A DNA stretch of 33,785 nt, taken from positions 1-33,785 of the forward strand of contig CACYRB010000035.1 of assembly GCA_902776685.1 (NCBI GenBank), written 5' to 3'. Shown piece by piece: positions 10,191-19,217 of this stretch. Position numbers and translations under genes: made by a program. Below the pieces are notes generated by a model that saw nothing but the letters and a program-made list of their open reading frames with translations, was not told the DNA's origin and ran no database searches. Each line of letters starts with the position of its first letter. The first letter of the stretch is position 1. The stretch is from an uncultured Prevotellaceae bacterium (GTDB taxonomy: Bacteria; Bacteroidota; Bacteroidia; Bacteroidales; Bacteroidaceae).

Positions 10191-10348
10191 ATTTTTCCGT
10201 ATCAATCCGTGTTCATCCGCTGCCATTCCTTATCACTCGATAATATATAATAATATTTTTCCGTGCCAATCCGTGTTCATCCGCTGCCATTCCCTAATAT
10301 ATAATAATATTTTTCCGTGCCAATCCGTGTTCATCCGCTGCCATTCCC
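10191..10348 (-). repeat. Right repeats of the GxxExxY cassette, with an exact 54-nt tandem duplication
   Basis: Three copies of an ATCCGTGTTCATCCGCTGCC core. The one nearest the gene (10191-10231) is divergent (ATCAATCC instead of GCCAATCC). The next two, 10241-10294 and 10295-10348, are identical 54-nt units in direct tandem. Each begins with TAATATATAATAATA. The last copy ends on the first base of the lacI stop codon (10348-10350). All copies are inverted relative to the arm at 9745-9776. Confidence 0.85.
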
Positions 10349-11373
10349 TATCTTGTGGTTCCGCGGATGATGAGGCGCGTACGCACTACGCGTTTCTCAA
10401 CGTGACCTGAAGGATAAATGCCTTCAACATGGCCTATGAGCACGTCGGCAGCCTCGCGGCCCACCTTCACGCCCCGTTGCTCGACCGTCGTCAGCATGGG
10501 GTCGCACGCCACGGCACGCTGGCCATTGGTAAAACCGCAGATGCTGATGTCCTCGGGCACACGGAACCCCATGCGCTTGGCTGAATAGAGAATGCCGATG
10601 GCCGTGTCGTCGTTCACGGCAAAGAAACCGTCGGGACCGTCCTCGATGTTCAGTATCTCGGGCGTAATCTGCTCTGCGTCGGCACGGTTGTCGCAACGGC
10701 GAACAAACCGCTCGTCGACCTTCAGCCCGTTCTTCAGCAGCGCGTCCTTATAGCCGTTGAAACGGTTTTTCGAAATCTCAAGATTCATCGACGAACCGTA
10801 GAACGCAATGCGCCGGCAGCCCGTAGCCACCAGATGGGTCACCGCATTGAACGCACCCATGTAGTCGTCGACCACCACGCGCGACGCATCGACACCCGTA
10901 CAGATGCGATCGTAGAACACCAACGGCACACCATGGTTGATGAGCTTCTGGAAATGGTCGTACTGCAACGTGTCCTTCGCCTGCGACACAATGATGCCGC
11001 AGACCTTGTTCTCATAAAACGACTCGCAGATGCGCACCTCGCGATCATACTGCTCGTTGCTCTGCGCCACCATGATGCGATAGCCGCGCGACGAAGCCTC
11101 AGCCTCGATACCGCTCAATATAGAGGAAAAATAGAAATGATTGAACTCAGGAATAATCACACCGATAATCTTCAACGGTCTGACGCGCGAATTGCGCAAA
11201 CCCTCTGCCAACATATTAGGGAAAAAATTATGTTCGCGCGCATACGCCTTGATGCGCTCACGCTGGGCAGCACTGATGCGAGGGCTGTCCTTCAGCGCAC
11301 GCGACACCGTTGCAACGGAAACGCCAAGCTCCCGCGCAATATCTTTCATCGTTATAGGTGCAGACTCTTGCAT
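10348..11373 (-). CDS. LacI-family transcriptional regulator of the starch locus
   Basis: Predicted DNA-binding regulator of 341 residues. The N-terminal LacI helix-turn-helix is clear: TMKDIARELGVSVATVSRAL at about residues 8-27, with the hinge near 50-65. A periplasmic-binding-protein-like effector domain follows (KIIGVIIPEFNHFYFSSILSGIE onward), ending with VEQRGVKVGREAADVLIGHV. I chose the ATG at 11373. A TTG-initiated extension to 11409 would overlap the predicted -7 box at 11407-11414 and be untranscribed; an ATG at 11349 is a second option. It is divergent from susC and shares an operator with it. The ligand is presumably maltose or a maltodextrin (inference). Activation rather than repression is suggested by operator positions. 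It is unrelated in architecture to the membrane-bound SusR of B. thetaiotaomicron. Confidence 0.9.
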   Translation of the reverse strand: MQESAPITMKDIARELGVSVATVSRALKDSPRISAAQRERIKAYAREHNFFPNMLAEGLRNSRVRPLKIIGVIIPEFNHFYFSSILSGIEAEASSRGYRIMVAQSNEQYDREVRICESFYENKVCGIIVSQAKDTLQYDHFQKLINHGVPLVFYDRICTGVDASRVVVDDYMGAFNAVTHLVATGCRRIAFYGSSMNLEISKNRFNGYKDALLKNGLKVDERFVRRCDNRADAEQITPEILNIEDGPDGFFAVNDDTAIGILYSAKRMGFRVPEDISICGFTNGQRAVACDPMLTTVEQRGVKVGREAADVLIGHVEGIYPSGHVEKRVVRTRLIIRGTTR

Positions 11374-11406
11374 AGATTTTTCCGGTTGGTATGATTGTTC
11401 TGTCTG

Positions 11407-11437
11407 CAAAGATAAGCATTATAGCCACACACACCAA
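11407..11437 (-). promoter_or_regulatory. Predicted promoter of the lacI-type gene
   Basis: Minus strand: TTG (11435-11437), 20 nt spacer, TATCTTTG (11407-11414). This is a full match to the Bacteroidota consensus, unlike the divergent susC promoter, which lacks a -33 TTG. The implied start near 11400 rules out the upstream TTG start codon at 11409. The operator centre is 63.5 nt upstream of the -7 box. Confidence 0.65.
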
Positions 11438-11465
11438 TCCGCACCAATAAAATAATTTGAAAAAA

Positions 11466-11485
11466 GTTTGCGCAAACGTTTGCGC
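11466..11485. promoter_or_regulatory. Overlapping operator palindromes between lacI and susC
   Basis: GTTTGCGCAAAC (11466-11477) and GCGCAAACGTTTGCGC (11470-11485) are both perfect palindromes and overlap by eight bases. The second contains the GCAAACGTTTGC core shared with 7171-7190. Its centre (11477.5) is 62.5 nt upstream of the susC -7 box and 63.5 nt from that of lacI, so one site could serve both divergent promoters. Confidence 0.75.
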
Positions 11486-11539
11486 GACACAATTTTCATT
11501 TTTAATAAAAAATTTAAAGTATTTTCTCTTAAAGCACGT

Positions 11540-11547
11540 TAAATTTG
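11540..11547 (+). promoter_or_regulatory. Predicted -7 box TAAATTTG of the susC operon
   Basis: TAAATTTG fits TAnnTTTG. No TTG lies about 20 nt upstream, so activation is likely needed. The implied leader before the susC ATG at 11627 is about 70-75 nt and AT-rich (TTTATTATAACATTAACTTAAAG), as usual for susC messages. Confidence 0.6.
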
Positions 11548-11626
11548 CACCGCGTTATGACCATGACGCAACCTAAGTCGAAAATTTATATAAATTTTAT
11601 TATAACATTAACTTAAAGAATCAAAA

Positions 11627-14600
11627 ATGATGAAGCAGGTAAAAATTACATTGCCTCTGAGGATGCTCGCATTTGTATGTGGGCTCATCCTGTCAGCAAG
11701 TGCCTTTGCACAGCAAATCACTGTCAATGGCCAGGTTAAGGATGCTACCGGCGAACCGCTCATCGGTGCCACTGTCCGCGTAGAAGGACAAGGCGGCGGC
11801 GTGACGACCGACTTCGACGGTAACTTCACCATTAACGCAGATCAAGGAGCTACCCTCTCAGTCAGCTACATTGGCTACGAGACAGCTCAGGTATCGGCAG
11901 CGCCCAACGTGGTGGTCACACTGCAAGACGACGCTGTGCAGTCTCTCAATGAAGTCGTGGTCATCGGCTACGGCCAAGTCAAGAAATCAGACCTCACCGG
12001 TTCGGTCACGGCCCTCAAGCCCGACTCTAAGAACAAGGGTGTCGTCGTCAGCGCTCAGGACATGCTCGGTGGTAAAGTCGCTGGTGTAAACGTAACATCT
12101 TACAGCGGTGAGCCCGGTGGCGATGCTAAGATCCGCATTCGTGGAGGATCGTCTCTGACTGCAACCAACGACCCGCTCATCGTCATCGACGGTGTACCTA
12201 TGGACAACAACAAGGTGGGTAGTAACTCTAACCTTTTGGCTTCAATTAACCCGCAGGACATTGAATCGTTCAACATTCTGAAAGATGCATCTGCAACAGC
12301 CATCTATGGTAGCCGTGGCTCTAATGGTGTCATCATCATCACAACCAAGAAAGGCCGCAAAGGACAAGGACTGAGCATCTCTTACTCTGGCAACGTCACC
12401 ATGAGTGTTAAACAAAAGACACTCGACATGATGAATGCAGCACAGTACAAAGAGCTTATTACTAATGTATTCGGAGAAGGAAGCGACGCTTACAATGCAC
12501 TTGGCACAGCCGATACCGACTGGCAAGACTTGATTTACCGCACGGCCGTCAGCCATGACCACAACGTAACGGTATCAGGGTCTGTAAAAGACATTCTTCC
12601 CTATCGCGTTTCTGTTGGCTATACAGGACAAAGCGGTATCTTAAAGAATTCAGACTACAACCGCTACACAGCATCTCTGAATCTGAATCCATCATTCTTT
12701 AAAGATCACTTGACGCTGAATCTGAATGCCAAGGGCATGTACTCAAAGGCACGCAAGGCAGACACAGGTGCCATCGATGCAGCTGTCAGAATGGATCCGA
12801 CACAAGATCCCTATGCTTTCACTTCACCATATATGCTCGGCATGCTGGGCAGTGCCGCTGATGAAATGCTGAAGAACTTCGGAGGCTACTTTGAGTGGGC
12901 TACAACAGGTGGATTCTCTGGTGACAACACTGAGTGGAGACGTTTCACCAAGCACGGCAATGCCACAAGCAATCCGCTTGCATTGCTCAACCTGAACGAC
13001 ACTCGCGAGCGCGTACATACCTTTATTGGTAGTGCCGACGTAGACTACAAGGTACACGGATTCGAAGATCTGCGCCTCCACGCTACGGCAGGTGCAGAAA
13101 TCGCTACAGGAGATGTTGACAACGCACTTCCTGCCGCTTATCCGGGCAGCATTTATTTTGGTGGTATTACAGACAACCACAACCTGAAGCGCAACCTTCT
13201 CTTCAGTGCATACGCACAGTACTACAAGGACTTCTCCGAGAAGCACCACTTCGACATCATGGCCGGTTACGAGTGGCAACACTTCTTCTTCCGCTACAAC
13301 AACATGTGGAATCAGTACTATCCCAGTACTAATGCAAATGCAGGAGAGCTGTATTATACAGATGGAGACAGCAATCGCGACAAATACGAAAACTTCCTCG
13401 TATCATTCTTCGGTCGTGCCAACTACACCCTGATGAACCGTTATATGTTCACAGCAACGGTACGCCGCGACGGTTCTTCACGCTTCTATGATCACTGGTC
13501 TACTTTCCCATCATTTGCGTTCGCATGGAAGATGAAAGATGAGAATGCATTCAAGGATATCAACTGGCTCTCCGACCTGAAGCTCCGTCTCGGATGGGGT
13601 ATGACAGGACAGCAGGATATTGGTGACAATTATGCATGGATACCCAAGTATGCGTATGGATATGGCGGAAACGCAACATATCCTATTTTTCCTGGAGACA
13701 ACGGAAGTATTGTAAAGCCAAGTGAAGTAAACAGGGAATTGAAATGGGAAACCACAACCACCTACAACGTCGGCTTAGACTGGGGCATTTTCAACCAACG
13801 CCTCACAGGTAGCATCGACTGGTACTACCGCAAGACGACCGATCTGCTCAACTGGGCTCCGCTTGCTGCACTTGCAGGTTTCAGCGACAATGGAAACCAG
13901 AACATCGGCTCTCTGAAGAATACTGGTGTGGAAGTTGCCTTGAACTGGAAAGCTCTTCAGACTAAAGACTGGTACTGGACCATTGACTACAACTTCTCGT
14001 TCAATAAGAACCAGATCACAGACCTGACGGGTGTTTCCGAGAATGGCCAGCCTGTAGGAACGGGCAGCAAAATTGACCAGACCAATCAAGTATTAGCACA
14101 TCAAGTAGGCTATGCTGCAAACTCATTCTATGTTTATCAGCAAGTCTATGACAAAGACGGCAAACCACTTGAAGGTGTTGTTGTAGACCGCAACGGCGAT
14201 GGTCAGATTACCAAGGACGACCGCTATCCCTACAAAAACATTACAGCACCTGTAACGATGGGCTTGTCATCACGCCTTGAGTACAAGAACTGGGACCTCG
14301 GATTCTCACTCCGCGCAAGCATCGGCAACTACGTCTATAACAACATTGAGCAGGCTCAGCGTCTGACCTCAGCAAGTGCACTTTGGGCACAGAGCGCATA
14401 CCTTGCCAACCGCATGGTAACAACTCTTGGCTGGCAGTCGGACAACGACACATCAAAACTGACAGACTACTTTGTTCAGAATGCTTCTTTCCTGAAGTGC
14501 GACAACATCACACTGGGCTACAGCTTCTCAAATCTGTTCAAGACAGGCAACTATCATGGCCTTAGCGGTCGCGTATATGCAACAGCTACCAATGTCTTCA

Positions 14601-14707
14601 CGATTACGAAGTATGACGGTCTGGATCCTGAAGTGGAAAGCGGTATTGATGGCAATATCTACCCACGCCCAAGGTCGTTTGTCTTTGGTATTAATCTGAA
14701 TTTCTAA
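11627..14707 (+). CDS. susC: SusC-like TonB-dependent outer-membrane transporter
   Basis: Outer-membrane import channel for starch oligosaccharides, energised by TonB and capped by SusD. The 1026-residue protein has a signal peptide (1-28, AFA before QQ). A carboxypeptidase-regulatory-like domain follows (about 31-100, with GEPLIGATVRVEG and TDFDGNFTI). The SusC/RagA plug then shows GYGQVKKSDLTGSV (114-127), IRIRGGSSL (170-178) and LIVIDGVP (184-191). The rest is a beta-barrel rich in alternating aromatic strands, ending in FVFGINLNF with the terminal aromatic needed for barrel insertion. Two adjacent ATG codons open the frame (11627 and 11630). First gene of a four-gene operon; susD starts 21 nt after its stop. 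Length is typical. Confidence 0.96.
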   Translation: MMKQVKITLPLRMLAFVCGLILSASAFAQQITVNGQVKDATGEPLIGATVRVEGQGGGVTTDFDGNFTINADQGATLSVSYIGYETAQVSAAPNVVVTLQDDAVQSLNEVVVIGYGQVKKSDLTGSVTALKPDSKNKGVVVSAQDMLGGKVAGVNVTSYSGEPGGDAKIRIRGGSSLTATNDPLIVIDGVPMDNNKVGSNSNLLASINPQDIESFNILKDASATAIYGSRGSNGVIIITTKKGRKGQGLSISYSGNVTMSVKQKTLDMMNAAQYKELITNVFGEGSDAYNALGTADTDWQDLIYRTAVSHDHNVTVSGSVKDILPYRVSVGYTGQSGILKNSDYNRYTASLNLNPSFFKDHLTLNLNAKGMYSKARKADTGAIDAAVRMDPTQDPYAFTSPYMLGMLGSAADEMLKNFGGYFEWATTGGFSGDNTEWRRFTKHGNATSNPLALLNLNDTRERVHTFIGSADVDYKVHGFEDLRLHATAGAEIATGDVDNALPAAYPGSIYFGGITDNHNLKRNLLFSAYAQYYKDFSEKHHFDIMAGYEWQHFFFRYNNMWNQYYPSTNANAGELYYTDGDSNRDKYENFLVSFFGRANYTLMNRYMFTATVRRDGSSRFYDHWSTFPSFAFAWKMKDENAFKDINWLSDLKLRLGWGMTGQQDIGDNYAWIPKYAYGYGGNATYPIFPGDNGSIVKPSEVNRELKWETTTTYNVGLDWGIFNQRLTGSIDWYYRKTTDLLNWAPLAALAGFSDNGNQNIGSLKNTGVEVALNWKALQTKDWYWTIDYNFSFNKNQITDLTGVSENGQPVGTGSKIDQTNQVLAHQVGYAANSFYVYQQVYDKDGKPLEGVVVDRNGDGQITKDDRYPYKNITAPVTMGLSSRLEYKNWDLGFSLRASIGNYVYNNIEQAQRLTSASALWAQSAYLANRMVTTLGWQSDNDTSKLTDYFVQNASFLKCDNITLGYSFSNLFKTGNYHGLSGRVYATATNVFTITKYDGLDPEVESGIDGNIYPRPRSFVFGINLNF

Positions 14708-14728
14708 TTTAAAGAATCTGTTGAATTT

Positions 14729-16363
14729 ATGAAAAGAATTTTTAAATACATAGTGCCTGCAACTGCGATAGCGTTGTTCATGGGCACAACATCCTGCACC
14801 AGCGATTTGGATGTAACACCTATCAGCCCGAAGCTGACGACTGAGGGTAGCGTGACAGGATTGTTCAATAAATGCTACTCGAGCTTAGCGATGGCCGGCA
14901 TCGGTGATGGCGGCAGTGGCGACGGTGGTGTAGATGTCACCGGCTATGATGATCCTGGTATGACTGGCCTTATCCGCCAGATGTGGAATTCCAATGAACT
15001 CACTACCGATGAGGCCATATGCTCATGGGGCGACGATGGTATACCGCAGTTCAATTTCAATTCCTATGATGATGCCGAGCCGATGTGTAAAGCCTATTTC
15101 TCACGTATAGCTCTGAGCATCTCCTATTGTAACCACTATCTGGAGACTTATGGAGATTATGATGCTACAATGACTGCAGAAGTTCGCTTTGTCCGCGCCC
15201 TTCATTATTATCTAATGATGGATGCTTTCGGAAACATTCCGTTCTCGGAGACTGTTTCTAAGCCTATTCAGCTGACCCGTACAGAAGCTTTCAACTGGCT
15301 GGAAAAAGAACTCCTTGAAATCGAGCCACTGCTGGCCGATGCAAAAGCCAAGGTTTCTACAGATGAGGGCTATGGACGTGCAGACAAAGCTGCCGTATGG
15401 ATGTTACTGATGCGCCTCTATTTGAACGCAGCCGTCTATACCGGTGAAGCAAAATGGACCGAAGCAGCACAATATGCACAGAAAGTCATCGGTTCCTCCT
15501 ACAAGCTCAACGAAGTTAGTTCTAATGGATGGAGCCCCTACCAAATGCTCTTTATGGGTGACAACGGTGAGACCGACGCTGCATACGAGTGCGTATTCCC
15601 CATTATCCAGGATAGCAAGCTGACTGCCAGCTATGGAAATTCCACGTTCCTCACTCAGTCATGCTTCAACGCCGACATGTTTGCAAATCCTAATGATCCC
15701 GACATGACCAATGGCCTTACTTCGGCTTGGTCAGGCAACCGTGCCCGTCCAGATCTCGTAAAATTGTTCAACACGAACAACTATACAGAAGAAGAAATGC
15801 AAGTACCTTCTTATGCTATGACAGAGCTTCTCGGAGATGACCGAGCACTCTTCTGGGGACAAGATCGCACACTTGACATTGAATCCTACGACCAATATAA
15901 GCAAGGCTTTGCCGTAGCTAAATTCGTTGCATTCCACACAGACGGAACAACCTCTTACAACAATTCGTTCAGTGATGCAGACTGGTTCCTCTTCCGTGTG
16001 GCAGAAGCCTATCTGACCATTGCAGAGTGTGATGCCCGCCAGCACAACGGCACAACTACCACAACAGGTGACAATGCCATCAACAAGCTGCGCCAGCGTG
16101 CCAACAACTACAACCAAAAGAGCGGATACACCCTCAGTGAAATCTGCGACGAGTGGGGCCGTGAGTTCTATTTTGAAGGCCGTCGTCGTACTGACCTTAT
16201 CCGCTTTAACAGATTTGGTGGTAGCAATAATTACTCTTGGACTTGGAAAGGTGGCGTAAAGAAGAATGGCTCATTCGAAGCTTATAAGAACATCTTTGCC
16301 ATTCCAGCAAATGAGTTGGTAAGCAATGGTAATCTAAAACAAAATCCTGGTTATATTAAGTAA
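14729..16363 (+). CDS. susD: SusD-like starch-binding outer-membrane lipoprotein
   Basis: Surface lipoprotein that binds starch helices and forms the lid of the SusC channel. The 544-residue protein carries a lipoprotein signal with lipobox GTTSC and lipidated Cys23. The helical TPR-like RagB/SusD core is seen in ARALHYYLMMDAFGNIPFS-type text at about 150-170 (here FVRALHYYLMMDAFGNIPF). The conserved C-terminal segment EWGREFYFEGRRRTDLIRF is near 470-490, and the protein ends in NPGYIK. These are hallmark features of the family. It lies between susC and the susE-like gene with 21- and 22-nt gaps, so the operon is tight. Specific binding to starch is inferred from the neighbourhood. Confidence 0.95.
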   Translation: MKRIFKYIVPATAIALFMGTTSCTSDLDVTPISPKLTTEGSVTGLFNKCYSSLAMAGIGDGGSGDGGVDVTGYDDPGMTGLIRQMWNSNELTTDEAICSWGDDGIPQFNFNSYDDAEPMCKAYFSRIALSISYCNHYLETYGDYDATMTAEVRFVRALHYYLMMDAFGNIPFSETVSKPIQLTRTEAFNWLEKELLEIEPLLADAKAKVSTDEGYGRADKAAVWMLLMRLYLNAAVYTGEAKWTEAAQYAQKVIGSSYKLNEVSSNGWSPYQMLFMGDNGETDAAYECVFPIIQDSKLTASYGNSTFLTQSCFNADMFANPNDPDMTNGLTSAWSGNRARPDLVKLFNTNNYTEEEMQVPSYAMTELLGDDRALFWGQDRTLDIESYDQYKQGFAVAKFVAFHTDGTTSYNNSFSDADWFLFRVAEAYLTIAECDARQHNGTTTTTGDNAINKLRQRANNYNQKSGYTLSEICDEWGREFYFEGRRRTDLIRFNRFGGSNNYSWTWKGGVKKNGSFEAYKNIFAIPANELVSNGNLKQNPGYIK

Positions 16364-16385
16364 CAACAAACAAAAATTCAAAGAA

Positions 16386-17576
16386 ATGAAAAATATATTA
16401 AAGTCAACTTTGCTGCTGGCGTTGAGTATGTGCATTTTCTCAGCGTGCGACGATGACCGCGATTTGAATCCTGTCATTAAGGAGCCAACCGCATTCTATA
16501 TCAACACGCCAGCTATTGCCAACTCACTCATCGATTTGGCAAATTCAGACAAGATTGTATTGACTGCAAAATCACAACCGAACTATGGATTTCCGACCTA
16601 TGTTAATTACAAGGTCATTGTTTCGCTCAATGCTGACATGAGCAATGCTGTTGAGCTTGACCAAATATTCAGGAGCGGTGAAATGGAGATTGACGGCAAT
16701 ACGCTGGCTTCTGCACTTACCAATATGGAATGTGACCAAAAAGGAAAAGAAGAAGCCGACTTTCCTATGACTATTCCGGTCTATCTTCAGGCTCGTGCAT
16801 ACATGGTGCCTTCTGGTAGCAATGACGAAGTAGAAGGGACAAGCATTGTATCGACCAATGTAGTCACGCTCAGCCAGGTATATCTGGAATATTCACTTCC
16901 TGCTGTTCATGCTCCTGAAGATCTCTATATTGTTGGTAAGTTCAACGGTTGGTCATGGGCTGATGGTGCATTAACCATGGTTCATACTTATGACGGACGT
17001 TCTGCTGACGACTCTAAGGATGTCTTCTGGCACATGGTCTACATTGACAATGAGCAGGGAATCAAGTTCAACAAGGTGAAGAACTGGGATGACGGAACTG
17101 AGGTTGGCTACAATCAGCTGAACAGCATCACCGGTGACCTTGCCAGTGAGATTGTTGACAATGGTGGTAATATTGCCTCTTCTGTTGGCGGCTGGTACTT
17201 AATGATTGTCACCACAACTGTTTCTGGCCGCGATATTCTCTATGACGTACAATTCAACAAGCCTCAAGTATGGCTTATTGGTGTACTCATGGGAGGCTGG
17301 GACGAGCTAATGGGCGAGCCTTTCAGTGTTCCTGAAACCGCTGATGGAGACTTTGTTTCTCCTGAGTTTACACTTTCCGTTCCAGGCAACGATACTGACG
17401 GCTGTGTCCGCGCTTATGTGAAGATACCTGGCTTTGACTGGTGGAAGTCTGAATTCATGGTATTCGACAATGCTATTGTCTATCGTGGAACAGGTGGCGA
17501 CCAAGAACGAGTAGGTGGAGAAGCAGGTCAGCACCTCTATCTGAACTTCACGAAAGAGACTGGTAGCATCAAGTAA
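16386..17576 (+). CDS. susE: SusE-like starch-binding lipoprotein
   Basis: Surface starch-binding lipoprotein of 396 residues with lipobox FSAC and Cys21. An N-terminal SusE domain (about 25-175, beginning NPVIKEPTAFYINTP) is followed by two starch-binding modules. The first (about 183-292) opens with DLYIVGKFNGWSW and the second (about 295-392) with QVWLIGVLMGGWDE. The GxFNGW-type opening and aromatic-rich strands are the SusE/SusF pattern. It has the same module count as B. thetaiotaomicron SusE (N-domain plus two) and a similar length. It follows susD by 22 nt and precedes the susF-like gene by 44 nt. It is called SusE-like by domain pattern and position; sequence in this family drifts fast, so orthology is not proven. 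Confidence 0.85.
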   Translation: MKNILKSTLLLALSMCIFSACDDDRDLNPVIKEPTAFYINTPAIANSLIDLANSDKIVLTAKSQPNYGFPTYVNYKVIVSLNADMSNAVELDQIFRSGEMEIDGNTLASALTNMECDQKGKEEADFPMTIPVYLQARAYMVPSGSNDEVEGTSIVSTNVVTLSQVYLEYSLPAVHAPEDLYIVGKFNGWSWADGALTMVHTYDGRSADDSKDVFWHMVYIDNEQGIKFNKVKNWDDGTEVGYNQLNSITGDLASEIVDNGGNIASSVGGWYLMIVTTTVSGRDILYDVQFNKPQVWLIGVLMGGWDELMGEPFSVPETADGDFVSPEFTLSVPGNDTDGCVRAYVKIPGFDWWKSEFMVFDNAIVYRGTGGDQERVGGEAGQHLYLNFTKETGSIK

Positions 17577-17620
17577 TTATTCACAGAGAATATTTTGAAA
17601 CATTGTAAAACAGAAAAGAT

Positions 17621-19111
17621 ATGAAAAAATTATCATTTTATATCACTCTCGCGCTTACAAGCCTCTTCTTCGGGGCTTGTAGCGACGAGATTCCCAATTG
17701 GGAGAATCCTCAGACTTTCGATGCAGAAGAGGCCATAACCATTCCTGGCTATACTGCTTATACTGTGGCTCCCATAGATTTGGCAGGCGACGATGAGCAA
17801 GTGCGTCTATTTGTTATTGGTAATGGTGACGCCCTGCCCGAAGGTTTTGAACTGCAAAATGCCAGAATCGCGCTCACCCCACAGGGTGTAGAAGATGCTA
17901 CTGCAACCATTGTTTCTACGACAGTTGACGGTCTGGCCGACGCAGCAAGTCTGCAAGCTCTTGTAGAGTCTATCTACGGAAAGCGTCCAGAGACTCGTAC
18001 CTTTGAGGGACATGTCTATGTAAATGCCGTTAAAAACGGACAATACATACTCATTGATGCCGGCACTGTTGAAGTATTGCTCACGCCGGCTGCACCGTTC
18101 ATTGCCTCTGCCTATTACATCGTTGGCGATGCTTTCGGTTGGGACGCAACTGATGCCTACAAGTTCAAGCACAGTGCCGCCGACGTATATGAAGACCCTG
18201 TCTTCACTATCATGATAACAACGACTGCCGACAATCAGTACTGGAAAATTATTCCGCAAAGCTGCCTTGACGCAGGTGGTACCTGGGCCATAGAGAATGC
18301 TCCCAACGGAGTCGTTGGTGTAGAGGTTGACGGTGACGACAGCATGGAAGGAGCACTGATAACAACTACGTCTACCGGTACAAAGGCAAATGCCGGTAAG
18401 ATTGCAGCAGCAGGTACCTATATGATGACCATCAACATGATGGACTACACCTTCACCATTGTTCCCGTAGCCTCGCAGTTCTACATCTTCGGTGATTTTG
18501 CCGGATGGAACGGCGACGGTGCTATCCAGAATGCCATGTTCCCACAGGGCGACAACGTGTTCACTTACACCGCACAGTTTAACGGTAATGTGAAGATTTG
18601 GGCAGCTGGTGACTTCAATAACTGGGGGGCTTGCTACAACACATCAAAAGCCAACGACGGTACAACAGCTATGAGCGGTAGCATTGAGCAGAGCGATGGC
18701 GGTGCCATCCACTCGCCCGAGAACGGTCTCTTCACCTTCACCCTTGATTTGAACAATATGACCTACAAGTGGGAAAAGCTGGCCAATCAAAGTCCTGCCA
18801 CCTACACTAACATTTCTATCATAGGCAACTTCAATGGATGGGGTGGCGACGTAGAACTCACGGAAGTGAATCCCCACAACTGGTACACAGAGTTCACGCA
18901 GACCGATACCGGCAATTGCCAACTGAAGCTCCGTGCCAACCACGACTGGGGTACCAACTGGGGCTTTGGCAGCGATGGCGACTGGGCTGTTAACGAAAGC
19001 AATTGGGCAAAGGTTTGCTCCAACGGAGCCGGAAACATCTATGTTCCCGTGGGTACGTATGACATTTACCTAAATGACATCACAGGCGAAGTCCGTATTT
19101 TGAAGAAATAG
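17621..19111 (+). CDS. susF: SusF-like starch-binding lipoprotein
   Basis: Surface starch-binding lipoprotein of 496 residues with lipobox FGAC and Cys20. The N-terminal domain (about 25-155) is followed by three starch-binding modules opening at SAYYIVGDAFGWDA (about 167), SQFYIFGDFAGWNG (about 288) and TNISIIGNFNGWGG (about 398). This N-domain-plus-three layout is the SusF arrangement, one module more than the SusE-like neighbour. Trp-rich segments such as HDWGTNWGFGSDGDW in the last module are likely part of a glucan-binding face. Last gene of the susCDEF operon; its stop is followed after about 20 nt by a strong hairpin. Function is inferred from family and position. Confidence 0.86.
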   Translation: MKKLSFYITLALTSLFFGACSDEIPNWENPQTFDAEEAITIPGYTAYTVAPIDLAGDDEQVRLFVIGNGDALPEGFELQNARIALTPQGVEDATATIVSTTVDGLADAASLQALVESIYGKRPETRTFEGHVYVNAVKNGQYILIDAGTVEVLLTPAAPFIASAYYIVGDAFGWDATDAYKFKHSAADVYEDPVFTIMITTTADNQYWKIIPQSCLDAGGTWAIENAPNGVVGVEVDGDDSMEGALITTTSTGTKANAGKIAAAGTYMMTINMMDYTFTIVPVASQFYIFGDFAGWNGDGAIQNAMFPQGDNVFTYTAQFNGNVKIWAAGDFNNWGACYNTSKANDGTTAMSGSIEQSDGGAIHSPENGLFTFTLDLNNMTYKWEKLANQSPATYTNISIIGNFNGWGGDVELTEVNPHNWYTEFTQTDTGNCQLKLRANHDWGTNWGFGSDGDWAVNESNWAKVCSNGAGNIYVPVGTYDIYLNDITGEVRILKK

Positions 19112-19132
19112 TTTAAATATTCTAACCCTTCC

Positions 19133-19165
19133 AATAGCGGTTCCTCATAACGGGGAACCGCTATT
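19133..19165 (+). terminator. Terminator of the susCDEF operon
   Basis: AATAGCGGTTCC (19133-19144) and GGAACCGCTATT (19154-19165) form a perfect 12-bp stem with a 9-base loop, followed by TCTTCTAAT. It lies 21 nt after the susF-like stop and just before the amylase 1 operator, which separates the two transcription units. Confidence 0.8.
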
Positions 19166-19173
19166 TCTTCTAA

Positions 19174-19187
19174 TGCAACCGTTTGCA
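19174..19187. promoter_or_regulatory. LacI-type operator upstream of amylase 1 (one mismatch)
   Basis: TGCAACCGTTTGCA matches the TGCAAACGTTTGCA core of 7171-7190 with one substitution. Its centre (19180.5) is 60.5 nt upstream of the amylase 1 -7 box, close to the 62.5 nt seen for susC and GH77. Confidence 0.65.
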
Positions 19188-19217
19188 CGATACGGTCGGA
19201 ATTTGTCGCATCAAAAG

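Noticed and set aside
10191-10348. Possible short CRISPR array
   Set aside because: Two identical 54-nt units abut without spacers and the third is divergent. The units are long and AT-rich, and no cas gene is present. Tandem duplication explains it.
11349-11409. TTG start at 11409 for the LacI-type regulator
   Set aside because: The TTG lies inside the predicted -7 box (11407-11414), upstream of the expected transcript start. ATG at 11373 fits the promoter and usual N-terminus length; 11349 remains possible.
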